A stretch of DNA of 64,000 nt from JAFGPS01 sp964628465. GTDB lineage: Bacteria > Planctomycetota > Phycisphaerae > Sedimentisphaerales > Anaerobacaceae. Where the stretch lies: NCBI GenBank assembly GCA_964628465.1, contig CAZVOA010000004.1, positions 124,001 to 188,000 of the forward strand. Direction: 5' to 3'. Made by a program: the position numbers and the translations under genes. Below are positions 45,567-53,864 of this stretch, piece by piece. Numbering within the stretch: the stretch's first letter is position 1; every line of letters begins with the position of its first letter. The notes beneath the pieces were generated by a model, which ran no database searches, had not been told where the DNA came from, and saw only the letters and a list, made by a program, of their open reading frames with translations.

Positions 45567-47576
45567 TTAAACGACTATTTTTAATTGATTATTTATTTCG
45601 GCACATACCAAGTCATATGTACTTTTCATTATTTTCTTTTCACCAACCTGTACATTGGGACCTTTATCGCATTTTTCAAAGCAGAAGGTCGCTCTTATAT
45701 CGACTAAATTTTCCAACTCCTTCTCTCGTATATAATTCAAGAGTTTTTGAAGAAGCTTTTGCGAACCTTTCAAATAACAGCTTGTTCCGACACAAACATT
45801 TACACGTAATTTATCCTCATCTGTATTTCCGATAAGAGAAAAACCTTCTTCCGAAATCCTTTTCCTGCTCTGGTATTTGGTATGCAATAGTTCATGAGCT
45901 TTATGCCCGCCAATTTCACCCAGTTCTTCTTTGTAACATTCAGTTATATACGGGTTTTCCTGCGACTTATGCAGTTGAAGCATTTTGTCGGCATCATACA
46001 GACCGTTTATTCTCAATTGTTTGACATCATCATCAAAAGATACCGGCTGGCCAGCTCCCGCGATACATCCGCCAGGGCAAGACATTACTTCGATAAAATC
46101 ATAATCGCATTGTCCCTGCCTGACTTTCTCCGCGATTATACCAGCGTTTTTCAGGCCGTGTACAATTGCAAGTTTCAGTTCAATGTCACCAATTGTAATA
46201 GTTTTTTCAAGGACACCTTTATTCCCGCGTACCTGCTTGAAGTCAACAGATTCGAGCTTGATACCGGTTAGTTTTTCCGAGGCGTATCTCAATACGGCTT
46301 CGCTGACACCACCGCTTGTTCCGAATATTACACCGGCGCCTGTCTTGAATCCAAGAGGCAAATCCAGCGATTCCGGCGTTAACTCATTAAATTTAATACC
46401 TGCCTGTTTAATCATTTTTCCAAGTTCATTTGTAGTTAAAACAACATCAACATCAGGATTACCTTCTGTCTTAAATTCAGGTCTGTCCGCTTCGTATTTT
46501 TTCGCGGTGCAAGGCATAATCGAGACTACAAAAATATCGTTTCTTTCCACTCCCAATAGTTTGGGAAGAGTTTGTTTGGCAAGCGATCCGAACATTTGCT
46601 GAGGCGATCTGCAGCTCGAAAGATTTGGCAGGAGATCAGAGTAGTTTTGCTCTGCATACTTTATCCACGCAGGACAGCAAGAAGTAAATAAAGGCAGTTT
46701 CCCATTATTAGTTTTCCTGTTAATAAATTCGTTCGTTTCTTCAATAACTGTAAGATCAGCGGCGAAGCTCGTATCAAATACCTTATCAAATCCGATTAAT
46801 TTCAAGGCAGCGACTATTTTACCGATTGTGAGAACACCTGGTTCGAGACCGAACATTTCACCTAAAGCGACTCGAACAGCAGGAGCTATTTGCGCTACGA
46901 CCTTTTTCTTTTCGTCATTTATGGCGGTCCATACTTTTTCAATATGGTTTTTCGGCGTTATCGCTCCAGTAGGGCATACACTTGCACAAAGACCGCAATA
47001 TACACATTCGACTTTGCTAAGGTTTTTGTTAAAGGCCGGAATAACAGAAGAATTCGAGCCTCTGAACGCAAAATCGATTGCACCTATTCCCTGAATTTCA
47101 TTACATGCGCGAACACAGTCACCGCACAAAATACACTTGTTCGGATCACGTACAAGACATTCATTAGAAGTATCAACTGGTTTATTTTTGTCTTCATGTT
47201 TGAATCTAACATCAGTGACATTCATTCTCCTAGCGAGTTCCTGAAGTTTACAACTATCACTTTTCTCACAAGTCGTACATCCCTGATGATGATTCGCCAG
47301 CAGAAGTTCGAGGTATATTTTTCTCATTTTCCTGAGCTTATCGGTATGAGTCTTTATCACCATACCGGCTTTCGGCAAAGTGCTGCAGGATGTCACGATA
47401 CCCATACCTTCGATATCGACAATGCAAAGTCGGCATGCGCCATAAATGCTCAGGTCACTATGGTAGCAAAAAGTAGGTAAATCAATATTCGCGTTTCGTA
47501 TAACTTCAAGCAGATTCTTTTCATTCGAATATTCGACCTGCCTGCCGTTTATCGTTAATAATTTTTCAGCGTTCAT
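45567..47576 (-). CDS. hydA: [FeFe]-hydrogenase catalytic subunit HydA of a trimeric NADH-linked enzyme
   Basis: 669 residues: plant-type [2Fe-2S] (about 37-63), His-Cys [4Fe-4S] (HHQGCTTCEKSDSC), two [4Fe-4S] (CILCGDCVRACN, CVYCGLCASVCP), then the H-cluster domain with complete motifs TSCCPAW, MPCTAKK and SCPGGC. A C-terminal thioredoxin-like [2Fe-2S] domain (CVGTSCYLKG...CFEKCDKGPNVQVG) is fused on, as in the HydA of Thermotoga-type electron-bifurcating hydrogenases. Evolves or takes up H2 using NADH and ferredoxin. No hydE, hydF or hydG maturase gene is in the window. Confidence 0.95.
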   Translation of the reverse strand: MNAEKLLTINGRQVEYSNEKNLLEVIRNANIDLPTFCYHSDLSIYGACRLCIVDIEGMGIVTSCSTLPKAGMVIKTHTDKLRKMRKIYLELLLANHHQGCTTCEKSDSCKLQELARRMNVTDVRFKHEDKNKPVDTSNECLVRDPNKCILCGDCVRACNEIQGIGAIDFAFRGSNSSVIPAFNKNLSKVECVYCGLCASVCPTGAITPKNHIEKVWTAINDEKKKVVAQIAPAVRVALGEMFGLEPGVLTIGKIVAALKLIGFDKVFDTSFAADLTVIEETNEFINRKTNNGKLPLFTSCCPAWIKYAEQNYSDLLPNLSSCRSPQQMFGSLAKQTLPKLLGVERNDIFVVSIMPCTAKKYEADRPEFKTEGNPDVDVVLTTNELGKMIKQAGIKFNELTPESLDLPLGFKTGAGVIFGTSGGVSEAVLRYASEKLTGIKLESVDFKQVRGNKGVLEKTITIGDIELKLAIVHGLKNAGIIAEKVRQGQCDYDFIEVMSCPGGCIAGAGQPVSFDDDVKQLRINGLYDADKMLQLHKSQENPYITECYKEELGEIGGHKAHELLHTKYQSRKRISEEGFSLIGNTDEDKLRVNVCVGTSCYLKGSQKLLQKLLNYIREKELENLVDIRATFCFEKCDKGPNVQVGEKKIMKSTYDLVCAEINNQLKIVV

Positions 47577-47581
47577 TATAA

Positions 47582-49480
47582 TTAAACTCCAACAATAGCG
47601 TTAAACTTGCATACCTGTGCGCATGTTCCGCACTTGATACATTTATCCGGGTCAATTTTGTGAGCTTCTTTTTTCTCACCTGTTATGGCTTCGACCGGAC
47701 ATTTGCGTTTGCACAAGCCGCACCCCTTGCAAAGCTCGGGTAAAATCTCCGGAATCGACAATGATTTGCACTGGCCGGCAGGACATCTTTTTTGCAATAC
47801 ATGTGCTTCATATTCACTTCTGAAATATTTTAATGTGCTTAAAACCGGATTCGGTGCAGTTTTTCCAAGACCGCAAAGAGAACCGAGCTGAACAGCTTCC
47901 GCGAGGTCCTCAAGCAAATTTAGTGTCTCAATCGTTGCTCGTCCTTCTCGTATGTCTTCCAAAAGAGCAAGCATTTGTTTTGTACCTTCTCTGCATGGAA
48001 TACATTTTCCGCACGATTCATTCTGGGTAAACTGCATGAAGAAATGGGCAACTTTCACCATACAGGTTTTATTGTTCATTACAACCAAACCGCCGGAACC
48101 AACCATAGCTCCAATCGATTTTACAGAATCGAAATCTATCGGTAAATCAAGATGCTTTTCAATTAAACATCCGCCGGAAGGCCCGCCTATCTGAACAGCT
48201 TTAAATCCATTATCGAGAATATTTCTATTATCATCTGTAATACCGCCGCCGATATCAAAAACAATTTCTCTCAGAGTCGTTCCGAACGGAACTTCAATCA
48301 AGCCGGTATTTACAACGTGACCGGTAAGAGCAAAAGTCTTTGTCCCGGGTGACTTTTGTGTTCCATGCTCACGATATTTGGCACTGCCCTGATTAATTAT
48401 CAAAGGTACAGCAGCAAGTGTTTCGACATTGTTAATAACTGTCGGTTTACCCCACAAACCGCTTTGAGCTGGAAACGGCGGCTTGGGCATAGGCATACCG
48501 CGTTTACCTTCTATCGACGCCATTAACGCGGTTTCCTCTCCGCATACGAATGCACCGGCACCTTCCATGACATGACATTTCATATTATATTTGCTATCGA
48601 AAATATTATTTCCGAGAATACCGTAGTCTTCTGCGTCTGCGACTGCTTTGCGTACTCGCGCAACCGCAAGTGGATATTCAGCACGCACATAAATATAAGC
48701 TTCATCTGCGTTGATTGCATGAGCCGCTATCATTATACCTTCTATGACGCGATGAGGATTACCCTCCATAAGGCTTCTGTCCATAAATGCGCCGGGATCA
48801 CCTTCATCGCCGTTACATATTACATATTTCTTTTCATTCTTTTCAGCTAACGCAAATTTCCATTTCAAACCTGTAGGAAATCCTCCACCGCCTCGTCCCC
48901 GGAGACCGGAATTCAATATTTCCGTGCAAACCTCTTCGCTCTTCATTTCCAAAAAGGCTTTTCTTGCGGCGTTGTATCCTCCAAGAGCGATATATTCTTT
49001 AATATCTTCCGGGTCAATATGACCGCATTGGCCGAGAACTACTCTATTTTGTCTGTTATAAAAAGATATATCATTTGTTTTGGCACAAGTTTCACCAGTA
49101 ACCGGGTCAACATATAAAAGCCTTTCCACCGCTAAACCATTTACCAATGTTTGTTCGACAATATCAGCAGCGTCTTGCGGCTTGACATGCACATAAAGAT
49201 AACCATAAGGTTCGACGCTCACTAAAGGTCCTGCCTGGCAAAATCCCTGGCAGCCGCTTTTGGAAAGTTGAATCTCAACATTATTATCACATTCATCAAT
49301 GGACACAGAAGCATCCAAGCCTTGTTTTTCCATTGCTTCCAAAAGACAATTATATACTTCAACAGCACCGTTTGCGATACATCCTGTTCCCGAACAAACG
49401 ATTACTCTTTGTTTAAAGTTCTGAGCTTTTTGAAGGTAATAAGAACGAATATCTTCAAGATTTGTTTTACAGTTTATCAT
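47582..49480 (-). CDS. hydB: HydB, NuoF-like flavoprotein subunit of the trimeric hydrogenase
   Basis: 632 residues: N-terminal thioredoxin-like [2Fe-2S] domain (about 15-110, CSGTGCIANGA and GCQGFCQAGP), NuoF-type FMN/NADH domain (GRGGGGFPTGLKWKFA and CNGDEGDPGAFMDRSLMEGNPH), SLBB region, a [4Fe-4S] (ESCGKCIPCREGTK) and two C-terminal [4Fe-4S] (CKGCGLCKRKCP, CIKCGTCAQVCK). The bifurcating flavin subunit, oxidising or reducing NAD(H). Its stop lies 6 bp before hydA and its start touches hydC. Confidence 0.95.
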   Translation of the reverse strand: MINCKTNLEDIRSYYLQKAQNFKQRVIVCSGTGCIANGAVEVYNCLLEAMEKQGLDASVSIDECDNNVEIQLSKSGCQGFCQAGPLVSVEPYGYLYVHVKPQDAADIVEQTLVNGLAVERLLYVDPVTGETCAKTNDISFYNRQNRVVLGQCGHIDPEDIKEYIALGGYNAARKAFLEMKSEEVCTEILNSGLRGRGGGGFPTGLKWKFALAEKNEKKYVICNGDEGDPGAFMDRSLMEGNPHRVIEGIMIAAHAINADEAYIYVRAEYPLAVARVRKAVADAEDYGILGNNIFDSKYNMKCHVMEGAGAFVCGEETALMASIEGKRGMPMPKPPFPAQSGLWGKPTVINNVETLAAVPLIINQGSAKYREHGTQKSPGTKTFALTGHVVNTGLIEVPFGTTLREIVFDIGGGITDDNRNILDNGFKAVQIGGPSGGCLIEKHLDLPIDFDSVKSIGAMVGSGGLVVMNNKTCMVKVAHFFMQFTQNESCGKCIPCREGTKQMLALLEDIREGRATIETLNLLEDLAEAVQLGSLCGLGKTAPNPVLSTLKYFRSEYEAHVLQKRCPAGQCKSLSIPEILPELCKGCGLCKRKCPVEAITGEKKEAHKIDPDKCIKCGTCAQVCKFNAIVGV

Positions 49481-49989
49481 TATTCCTTCTCCTTCGTTAT
49501 AATCTCATCTACTAAAGTCGCAGCTTTTTCTGCCGTCATTTGCCCATAAACCTTGCCATTGATAGTCATTACAGGTGCAAGACCGCAAGCTCCAAGACAC
49601 GAAACAGTCTCAATCGTTAAAAGCATGTCATCAGTTGTGTTCTTTGTCTCACTTAGTCCATATTTCTTATATAACGCTTCTATGATTTCAGTCGAACCTT
49701 TGACATAACAAGCGGTTCCATTACAAATATGAATTACAAATGTACCTTTTGGTTTCAGTGCAAAATTTGAATAAAAGCTCGCAACTCCAAAAACGCGTGC
49801 AGGCGGAATCCTTAGCAAAGTAGCTACATAACTCAGAACATTTTCAGGAAGATACCTGTATTCTTTTTGAATCTCCTGCAAAATCGGAATCAGTTTTTCA
49901 GATTTATGCTCATGGCGATCAATGATTTCACAAACCTTCTCGAACTTCCGCAAATTAATATTCGCGTTACAATTGTTTTTACAACACAT
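49480..49989 (-). CDS. hydC: HydC, NuoE-like [2Fe-2S] subunit of the trimeric hydrogenase
   Basis: 169 residues. NuoE fold with helical N terminus (LIPILQEIQKEYRYLPENVL, then RVFGVASFYSNF) and four cluster Cys in CNGTACYVKG and CLGACGLAP. Passes electrons within the complex. The gene stop and hydB start share one base. The N terminus has a short Cys-rich lead (MCCKNNCN). AAGGA precedes the ATG and overlaps a Rex-like operator. Confidence 0.94.
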   Translation of the reverse strand: MCCKNNCNANINLRKFEKVCEIIDRHEHKSEKLIPILQEIQKEYRYLPENVLSYVATLLRIPPARVFGVASFYSNFALKPKGTFVIHICNGTACYVKGSTEIIEALYKKYGLSETKNTTDDMLLTIETVSCLGACGLAPVMTINGKVYGQMTAEKAATLVDEIITKEKE

Positions 49990-49992
49990 GTT

Positions 49993-50008
49993 CGTTAAAT
50001 CCTTAATA
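49993..50008. promoter_or_regulatory. Possible Rex operator before hydC
   Basis: CGTTAA-ATCC-TTAATA resembles the Rex consensus TTGTTAA-N4-TTAACAA, matching the inner GTTAA/TTAA. It overlaps the leader and Shine-Dalgarno region just upstream of hydC, within the short rex-hydC spacer. Confidence 0.4.
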
Positions 50009-50032
50009 TATAAAATTAATAAATTATTACAT

Positions 50033-50695
50033 TTAATCAGTATTCTTAATCAAAGTTTGTAGTTTATTAGAAAGAACCGCGAGACTTGCAGCCAGATCGA
50101 CTCTTTCGACAATAACATCTTTTGGAACCTGAAGTTTGGTAGGTGTAAAATTCCAGATCGCTTTAATACCGGATTCTATCATTATATCAGCACAATATTG
50201 AGCAGATTCCGCGGGAACAGTTAATATCCCAATCAAAATATGAAGTCTCTTTATTAAATAACTGAGCCTTTTCATATCGAATACTTCTTTGTCATTTATA
50301 AAAGTACCGACTTTCTGCTCATCTGCGTCGAACAATGCAACAATATTCAGACCATGCTCCTTAAAACCTTTATATCCGGCCAAAGCGGCTCCCAGATGAC
50401 CCGCTCCTACGATTATTGCGTCTGTCCTGTTGTTCCAGCCAAGACATTTTTCAATAGCTTCTATTAATTCTTCTACGGGAAATCCTATTTTTGCCTGCCC
50501 TGTTATCCCTATTCCCGATAAGTCCTTGCGAACCTGTATCGGCTCGAGATTCAGTTCGTTGGCAATATATGAACTGCTTATATATTCCATCTTTTTATTT
50601 CTGGCTGCCAAAAGTATCGACGCATAAAGAGGCAGACGTCTGATCGTTGGTAAAGGTATTCCAGATTTTTTATCTTCTGATATTTTGTTTTCCAT
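50033..50695 (-). CDS. rex: Redox-sensing transcriptional repressor Rex
   Basis: 220 residues. N-terminal winged helix (about 15-80, ...SYIANELNLEPIQVRKDLSGIGITGQAKIGFPV) and Rossmann domain (AIIVGAGHLGAALAGYKGFKEHGLNIVALFDADEQ). Senses NADH/NAD+ and represses anaerobic NADH-consuming genes when NAD+ is high. It is the first gene of the hydrogenase run, 43 bp before hydC, so it most likely controls that operon and itself. Confidence 0.95.
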   Translation of the reverse strand: MENKISEDKKSGIPLPTIRRLPLYASILLAARNKKMEYISSSYIANELNLEPIQVRKDLSGIGITGQAKIGFPVEELIEAIEKCLGWNNRTDAIIVGAGHLGAALAGYKGFKEHGLNIVALFDADEQKVGTFINDKEVFDMKRLSYLIKRLHILIGILTVPAESAQYCADIMIESGIKAIWNFTPTKLQVPKDVIVERVDLAASLAVLSNKLQTLIKNTD

Positions 50696-51149
50696 AACTA
50701 TCTTCCCTAATCTTATTTTTCTTAATTAGTTTTAGAAAATCTACACACAATTCAGGTTCAAACTTTTTTATGTAAATTATGACTTAATGAGATTATCTAA
50801 AGACAATACAAACAATAGATATATCTTTATCGATATTATTATATCGATATATATTTACTGATTCAATAAATAATTTTATATTTTTTAAAATATTTCTTGG
50901 GCATTAAATTATCAACGCTTTATTTTACCAAACATATATCACCATAACCACTTGTATAGAATGTACTTAGGATATATACCAACATTTTTTTGTAGATTAT
51001 AAAAAGACTTAACAGTCAATGCAGGAAACAAATATTATAATGTTTTTATGATAAATTTTAAGTCTCCTAATGATTCAAAAGAGCCTTTTAATATGAAATG
51101 GCTTGTCTCGGGGATGGAGAAAATCTTATGTTTTAGAAAATAAAAAAAA
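50696..51149. other. AT-rich intergenic region upstream of rex
   Basis: No gene seen. It contains two copies of the palindrome TATCGATA at 50828-50835 and 50842-50849, 14 bp apart, which could be an operator for rex transcription. The region ends at the tRNA fragment that marks the island border. Confidence 0.45.
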
Positions 51150-51196
51150 TGGGCAGGGGCGGAGTTGAACCGCCGACACATGGATTTTCAGTCCAA
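51150..51196 (-). pseudogene. Truncated tRNA-Phe(GAA), 3' part only (attachment site remnant)
   Basis: On the minus strand this reads as the 3' half of tRNA-Phe: anticodon loop CTGAAAA (GAA), TGTGTC, the T-arm GGCGG-TTCAACT-CCGCC and acceptor strand CCTGCCC. The matching 5' acceptor and D-arm are absent; the sequence upstream turns into unrelated AT-rich DNA. A 3' tRNA fragment with no 5' half is what remains at one end of an element that integrated into the gene. By its orientation the original chromosome is on the hyd side and the element extends to the right. Confidence 0.8.
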
Positions 51197-51253
51197 TCAT
51201 CCGCTCATAAAACACGAATATACAAGAAGTTACAACGCATTATTTGCGTCAAA

Positions 51254-51338
51254 ACAAGGATTACAAGTAGTTAACAAGTGAATAACAAGTGGCTGACAAG
51301 CCAGTACCCACTGCAAATTGACGAACTTTTTGACGAAC
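51254..51338 (+). repeat. Cluster of short direct repeats next to the attachment site (arm-type-like)
   Basis: ACAAG occurs five times at 51254, 51263, 51274, 51285 and 51296, with three exact 11-bp spacings; the central copies read ACAAGT. TGACGAAC follows at 51319-51326 and 51331-51338, 12 bp apart. Helically phased short repeats beside an att core are typical of arm-type integrase or excisionase binding sites. A further ACAAG occurs at 51222. Confidence 0.55.
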
Positions 51339-51405
51339 ACTTTTTATTCAATATCCGGCATAAAACACTCTTCCTAAGACTCTTAGATATTTGATTTCCA
51401 TTGAT

Positions 51406-52167
51406 TTATTTATTCCATGTTCTAGTTCTTGTGTAAATCGCGTTCTGCAATTCATGGATTTTTGAGATTAGTGCTTCATCTGTAGTCCTTTCAAGGGCTT
51501 CTGCTAATAGCCGCTGGACCAAATCTTTGTCTCTCTGATCAAAAAGGCTATTTAATGCTTCAATGGTTATTATTTTCTCTTTGTCTATTAGCATAGGTAT
51601 GAGGTTCCTAATCACATTTTCTCCTGAGTAAGTACCAAGTGCATCAGATGCAGCACGACGTATTTGATTATTTTCCGATTTCAGTAATGGAACAAGGCTC
51701 TCAAGAAGTTCAGGATATTCTGATTTTCCAGAATTTTGAGAATCACCAATCCATGAGATGGCGCGAATAGCTCGTGTTTTATCATTACTATGAGCTTGAG
51801 AAAAAAGATAAGTCATTGCGTTTTGATCACCCCATCTATACATTAAAGGAAAACATACTTTCAACTTTAGTGTTTCATTGTCACCATTTAAGATTTCATC
51901 AAGACGACTCTTAACTGTTTGTATTTTTGTCATATCATAGCAACTTATTACATCTGGAATTGCTTCTGAAACAATCTGTTCTCTATCACTATTAAGTGCA
52001 ATAAGCAAAAATTCTGGAAAATAGTTCCTGCTTAAGCCGTTACCAACTCCATCAACAACATTTACAGCAAAAGAAATATCAGGATGATTTAATAGCGGTA
52101 ATAACTTATTGACTATATTATCATCACCTGTTTTTGCACAAGCACACGAAATCCATTTTATTATCAT
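51406..52167 (-). CDS. HEAT-repeat-like protein (part 2 of a coupled pair)
   Basis: 253 residues of repeated helical pairs, e.g. KLLPLLNHPDISFAVNVVDGVG, LLESLVPLLKSENNQIRRAASDALG and LIPMLIDKEKIITIEALNSL, fitting HEAT/PBS repeats. There is no signal peptide. It begins within what looks like an ongoing repeat series, and its ATGA overlaps the stop of the upstream gene, so it may be the second half of a longer secreted HEAT protein. Three stops in a row (TGA TAA TAA) close the upstream frame at the junction. Function unknown; probably protein binding. Confidence 0.6.
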   Translation of the reverse strand: MIIKWISCACAKTGDDNIVNKLLPLLNHPDISFAVNVVDGVGNGLSRNYFPEFLLIALNSDREQIVSEAIPDVISCYDMTKIQTVKSRLDEILNGDNETLKLKVCFPLMYRWGDQNAMTYLFSQAHSNDKTRAIRAISWIGDSQNSGKSEYPELLESLVPLLKSENNQIRRAASDALGTYSGENVIRNLIPMLIDKEKIITIEALNSLFDQRDKDLVQRLLAEALERTTDEALISKIHELQNAIYTRTRTWNK

Positions 52168-52859
52168 CTGTTGATGCGATCAGGTTTAGCAACATCTAAA
52201 AATCTTAAAGCCCGTTTCTGCAGAGAAAGAATCGTTGGTATATCAGTAATGCCTGTTATATATTCTGAAACGATATTTTGTATCTGAGAACATTCATGAT
52301 CATTAAGTTTAGTTAACTCCCAACGAGAAATGATACCTTGCAAGAAGATCGCCTCAAGAGGATTGGCAGAGGCTTCATATTTCTTTTTTATCTGGGGTTC
52401 TGCTACAGGACCAAGCATATAGAGTTCTAAGATTGCATTCTTAACATCAGAGTAGTTATCAGAGGAAAGCTGCTCGAGAAGTTCTGATATTTTACTGGAT
52501 GATATATTCTGTATAACCATACTCTCTGGTATAACAATATCAAGCAGTAATTCGAGATTAGCTGGATCTTCATCAAGAAAGAGTTTCAGGATCCTTTTAA
52601 GTTCTTGCGAATTTGAAATATTGTTCCTGATGGTTGTAACCAGTAAGAGCTGTTGTTCCTGAATATTAGATTTTTCATAAGACTTAGTCGATTGTCCTTG
52701 AATTGAAGTTAAATTGATAAGGATTATCAAGGCAAACAACGGTATTAATCTGAGACAATATCTCTTTGAAATATTTTTATATCCCTTCTTTATCTTATTT
52801 TCCGCATAAAACATTTCTCTGCTCCTTATTTTAATAGCCAGTCTCTGTGAACTTACCAT
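52164..52859 (-). CDS. Secreted or membrane-anchored helical repeat protein (part 1 of a coupled pair)
   Basis: 231 residues from the first ATG, but the basic stretch and hydrophobic segment YCLRLIPLFALIILINLTSIQG suggest a later start (about residue 15, MFYAENKIKKGYK, at 52817) with a signal anchor. The rest is helical with possible HEAT-like units (ELLEQLSSDNYSDVKNAILELYMLG). It ends at the overlap with the next gene and may belong to the same polypeptide. Family not recognised. Confidence 0.5.
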   Translation of the reverse strand: MVSSQRLAIKIRSREMFYAENKIKKGYKNISKRYCLRLIPLFALIILINLTSIQGQSTKSYEKSNIQEQQLLLVTTIRNNISNSQELKRILKLFLDEDPANLELLLDIVIPESMVIQNISSSKISELLEQLSSDNYSDVKNAILELYMLGPVAEPQIKKKYEASANPLEAIFLQGIISRWELTKLNDHECSQIQNIVSEYITGITDIPTILSLQKRALRFLDVAKPDRINR

Positions 52860-52862
52860 TCA

Positions 52863-53732
52863 TTAAGTTCCTATTTTATTCCTTAATCTTCTTAATTCTG
52901 CTTTCAATCGCTCCCACTCTTCAAGATATTTATTCAAATGTATTTTGCCATTTTCTATTTCTGATAAGATCAACTCTCTGACCAATTGTTGTTCAGCTTC
53001 ATACTCCTCATGTGTAAAATGCCCACCAAAATGCGCAATTCTCAACCAAACCAAGTATGTTGTAAGTGCATCAAATTCATTATAAGCTACAATCTCATTT
53101 AATTTGCCCTCTAACCACAGGAATGCAACTTGTTCTCCATTAACATCGATTTTACCCGGTATGCCTGATAATACCGCAATTTCATTCAATGAAGGTGTTG
53201 CTTTACCCCAGCCTCCAACAACCTCTTTTAAATCTACACTCGCTTCACTGTTTCGACTATCAAAATAGTCATCTCCTTCCCACGGTTTGTTGGGACGGCT
53301 ACAGAATTCTTTTGCTTGAATACCTAAAACTATAGCTCTTTGAATAAATGCTTTCAAGTCGGCAGAAGCAGAGTTAAAACCAATCAATTGCGGCTTATAT
53401 TGGCCAATCTTTTCTAAAAAAGTACTAATAATATTATGTTCTGAACTTTGTTCTGGATCGTTCACATCACGAGGCAGAGATAATAAATGTAATTTCGTAT
53501 TGCCGTCTGACACCAATCGTTCTACTGCAGCAACAGAAACTATTCTACAAACCACTGTCTTCAAATAAGGGGTAGGATCTTCCTCTTTCGCTCCACCTTC
53601 TTTCCACATACGATTTATGACCTCTGCATCTGGCAAGTCAGCAGGTAGATTATATAGCAATCTTCCTGCATGAGGATCAGGTATCCATTCTGCATCAAAT
53701 GCCCATACTCGAGATTTAATAGTCTTGAACAT
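52863..53732 (-). CDS. Predicted 3'-5' exonuclease (DNA polymerase B exonuclease-like, DnaQ fold)
   Basis: 289 residues. Exo motifs are in order: WAFDAEW (DxE, about 11), LIGFNSASADLKAF (about 117), and YNEFDALTTYLVW (YxxxD, about 218). This is the pattern of the standalone PolB-exonuclease-like family. A coiled C terminus (YEAEQQLVRELILSEIENG...LKAELRRLRNKIG) follows. Likely trims DNA; no polymerase lies beside it. Its role in the island is unknown, possibly defence or repair. Confidence 0.75.
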   Translation of the reverse strand: MFKTIKSRVWAFDAEWIPDPHAGRLLYNLPADLPDAEVINRMWKEGGAKEEDPTPYLKTVVCRIVSVAAVERLVSDGNTKLHLLSLPRDVNDPEQSSEHNIISTFLEKIGQYKPQLIGFNSASADLKAFIQRAIVLGIQAKEFCSRPNKPWEGDDYFDSRNSEASVDLKEVVGGWGKATPSLNEIAVLSGIPGKIDVNGEQVAFLWLEGKLNEIVAYNEFDALTTYLVWLRIAHFGGHFTHEEYEAEQQLVRELILSEIENGKIHLNKYLEEWERLKAELRRLRNKIGT

Positions 53733-53864
53733 GATAATATCTTTTTCAATTTTAATTTCTTTTATTTATTTTATCAACAGCCACCGTAAATTATATTTAA
53801 CAATTACCTTTTGGCATTTGTTATATCCTGCATCAACGACCTGACCGCTTTGGCAATACAGTGC

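Noticed and set aside
46183..46602. Long open frames antisense to hydA and other genes
   Set aside because: They lie fully within strongly supported genes, have no family features and follow the opposite-strand codon pattern.
50700..50780. Rex operator directly upstream of rex
   Set aside because: No TTGTTAA/TTAACAA-like pair found there; the better candidate is before hydC.
51150..51230. Intact tRNA-Phe
   Set aside because: No 5' acceptor strand or D-arm follows the anticodon arm; only the 3' part is present.
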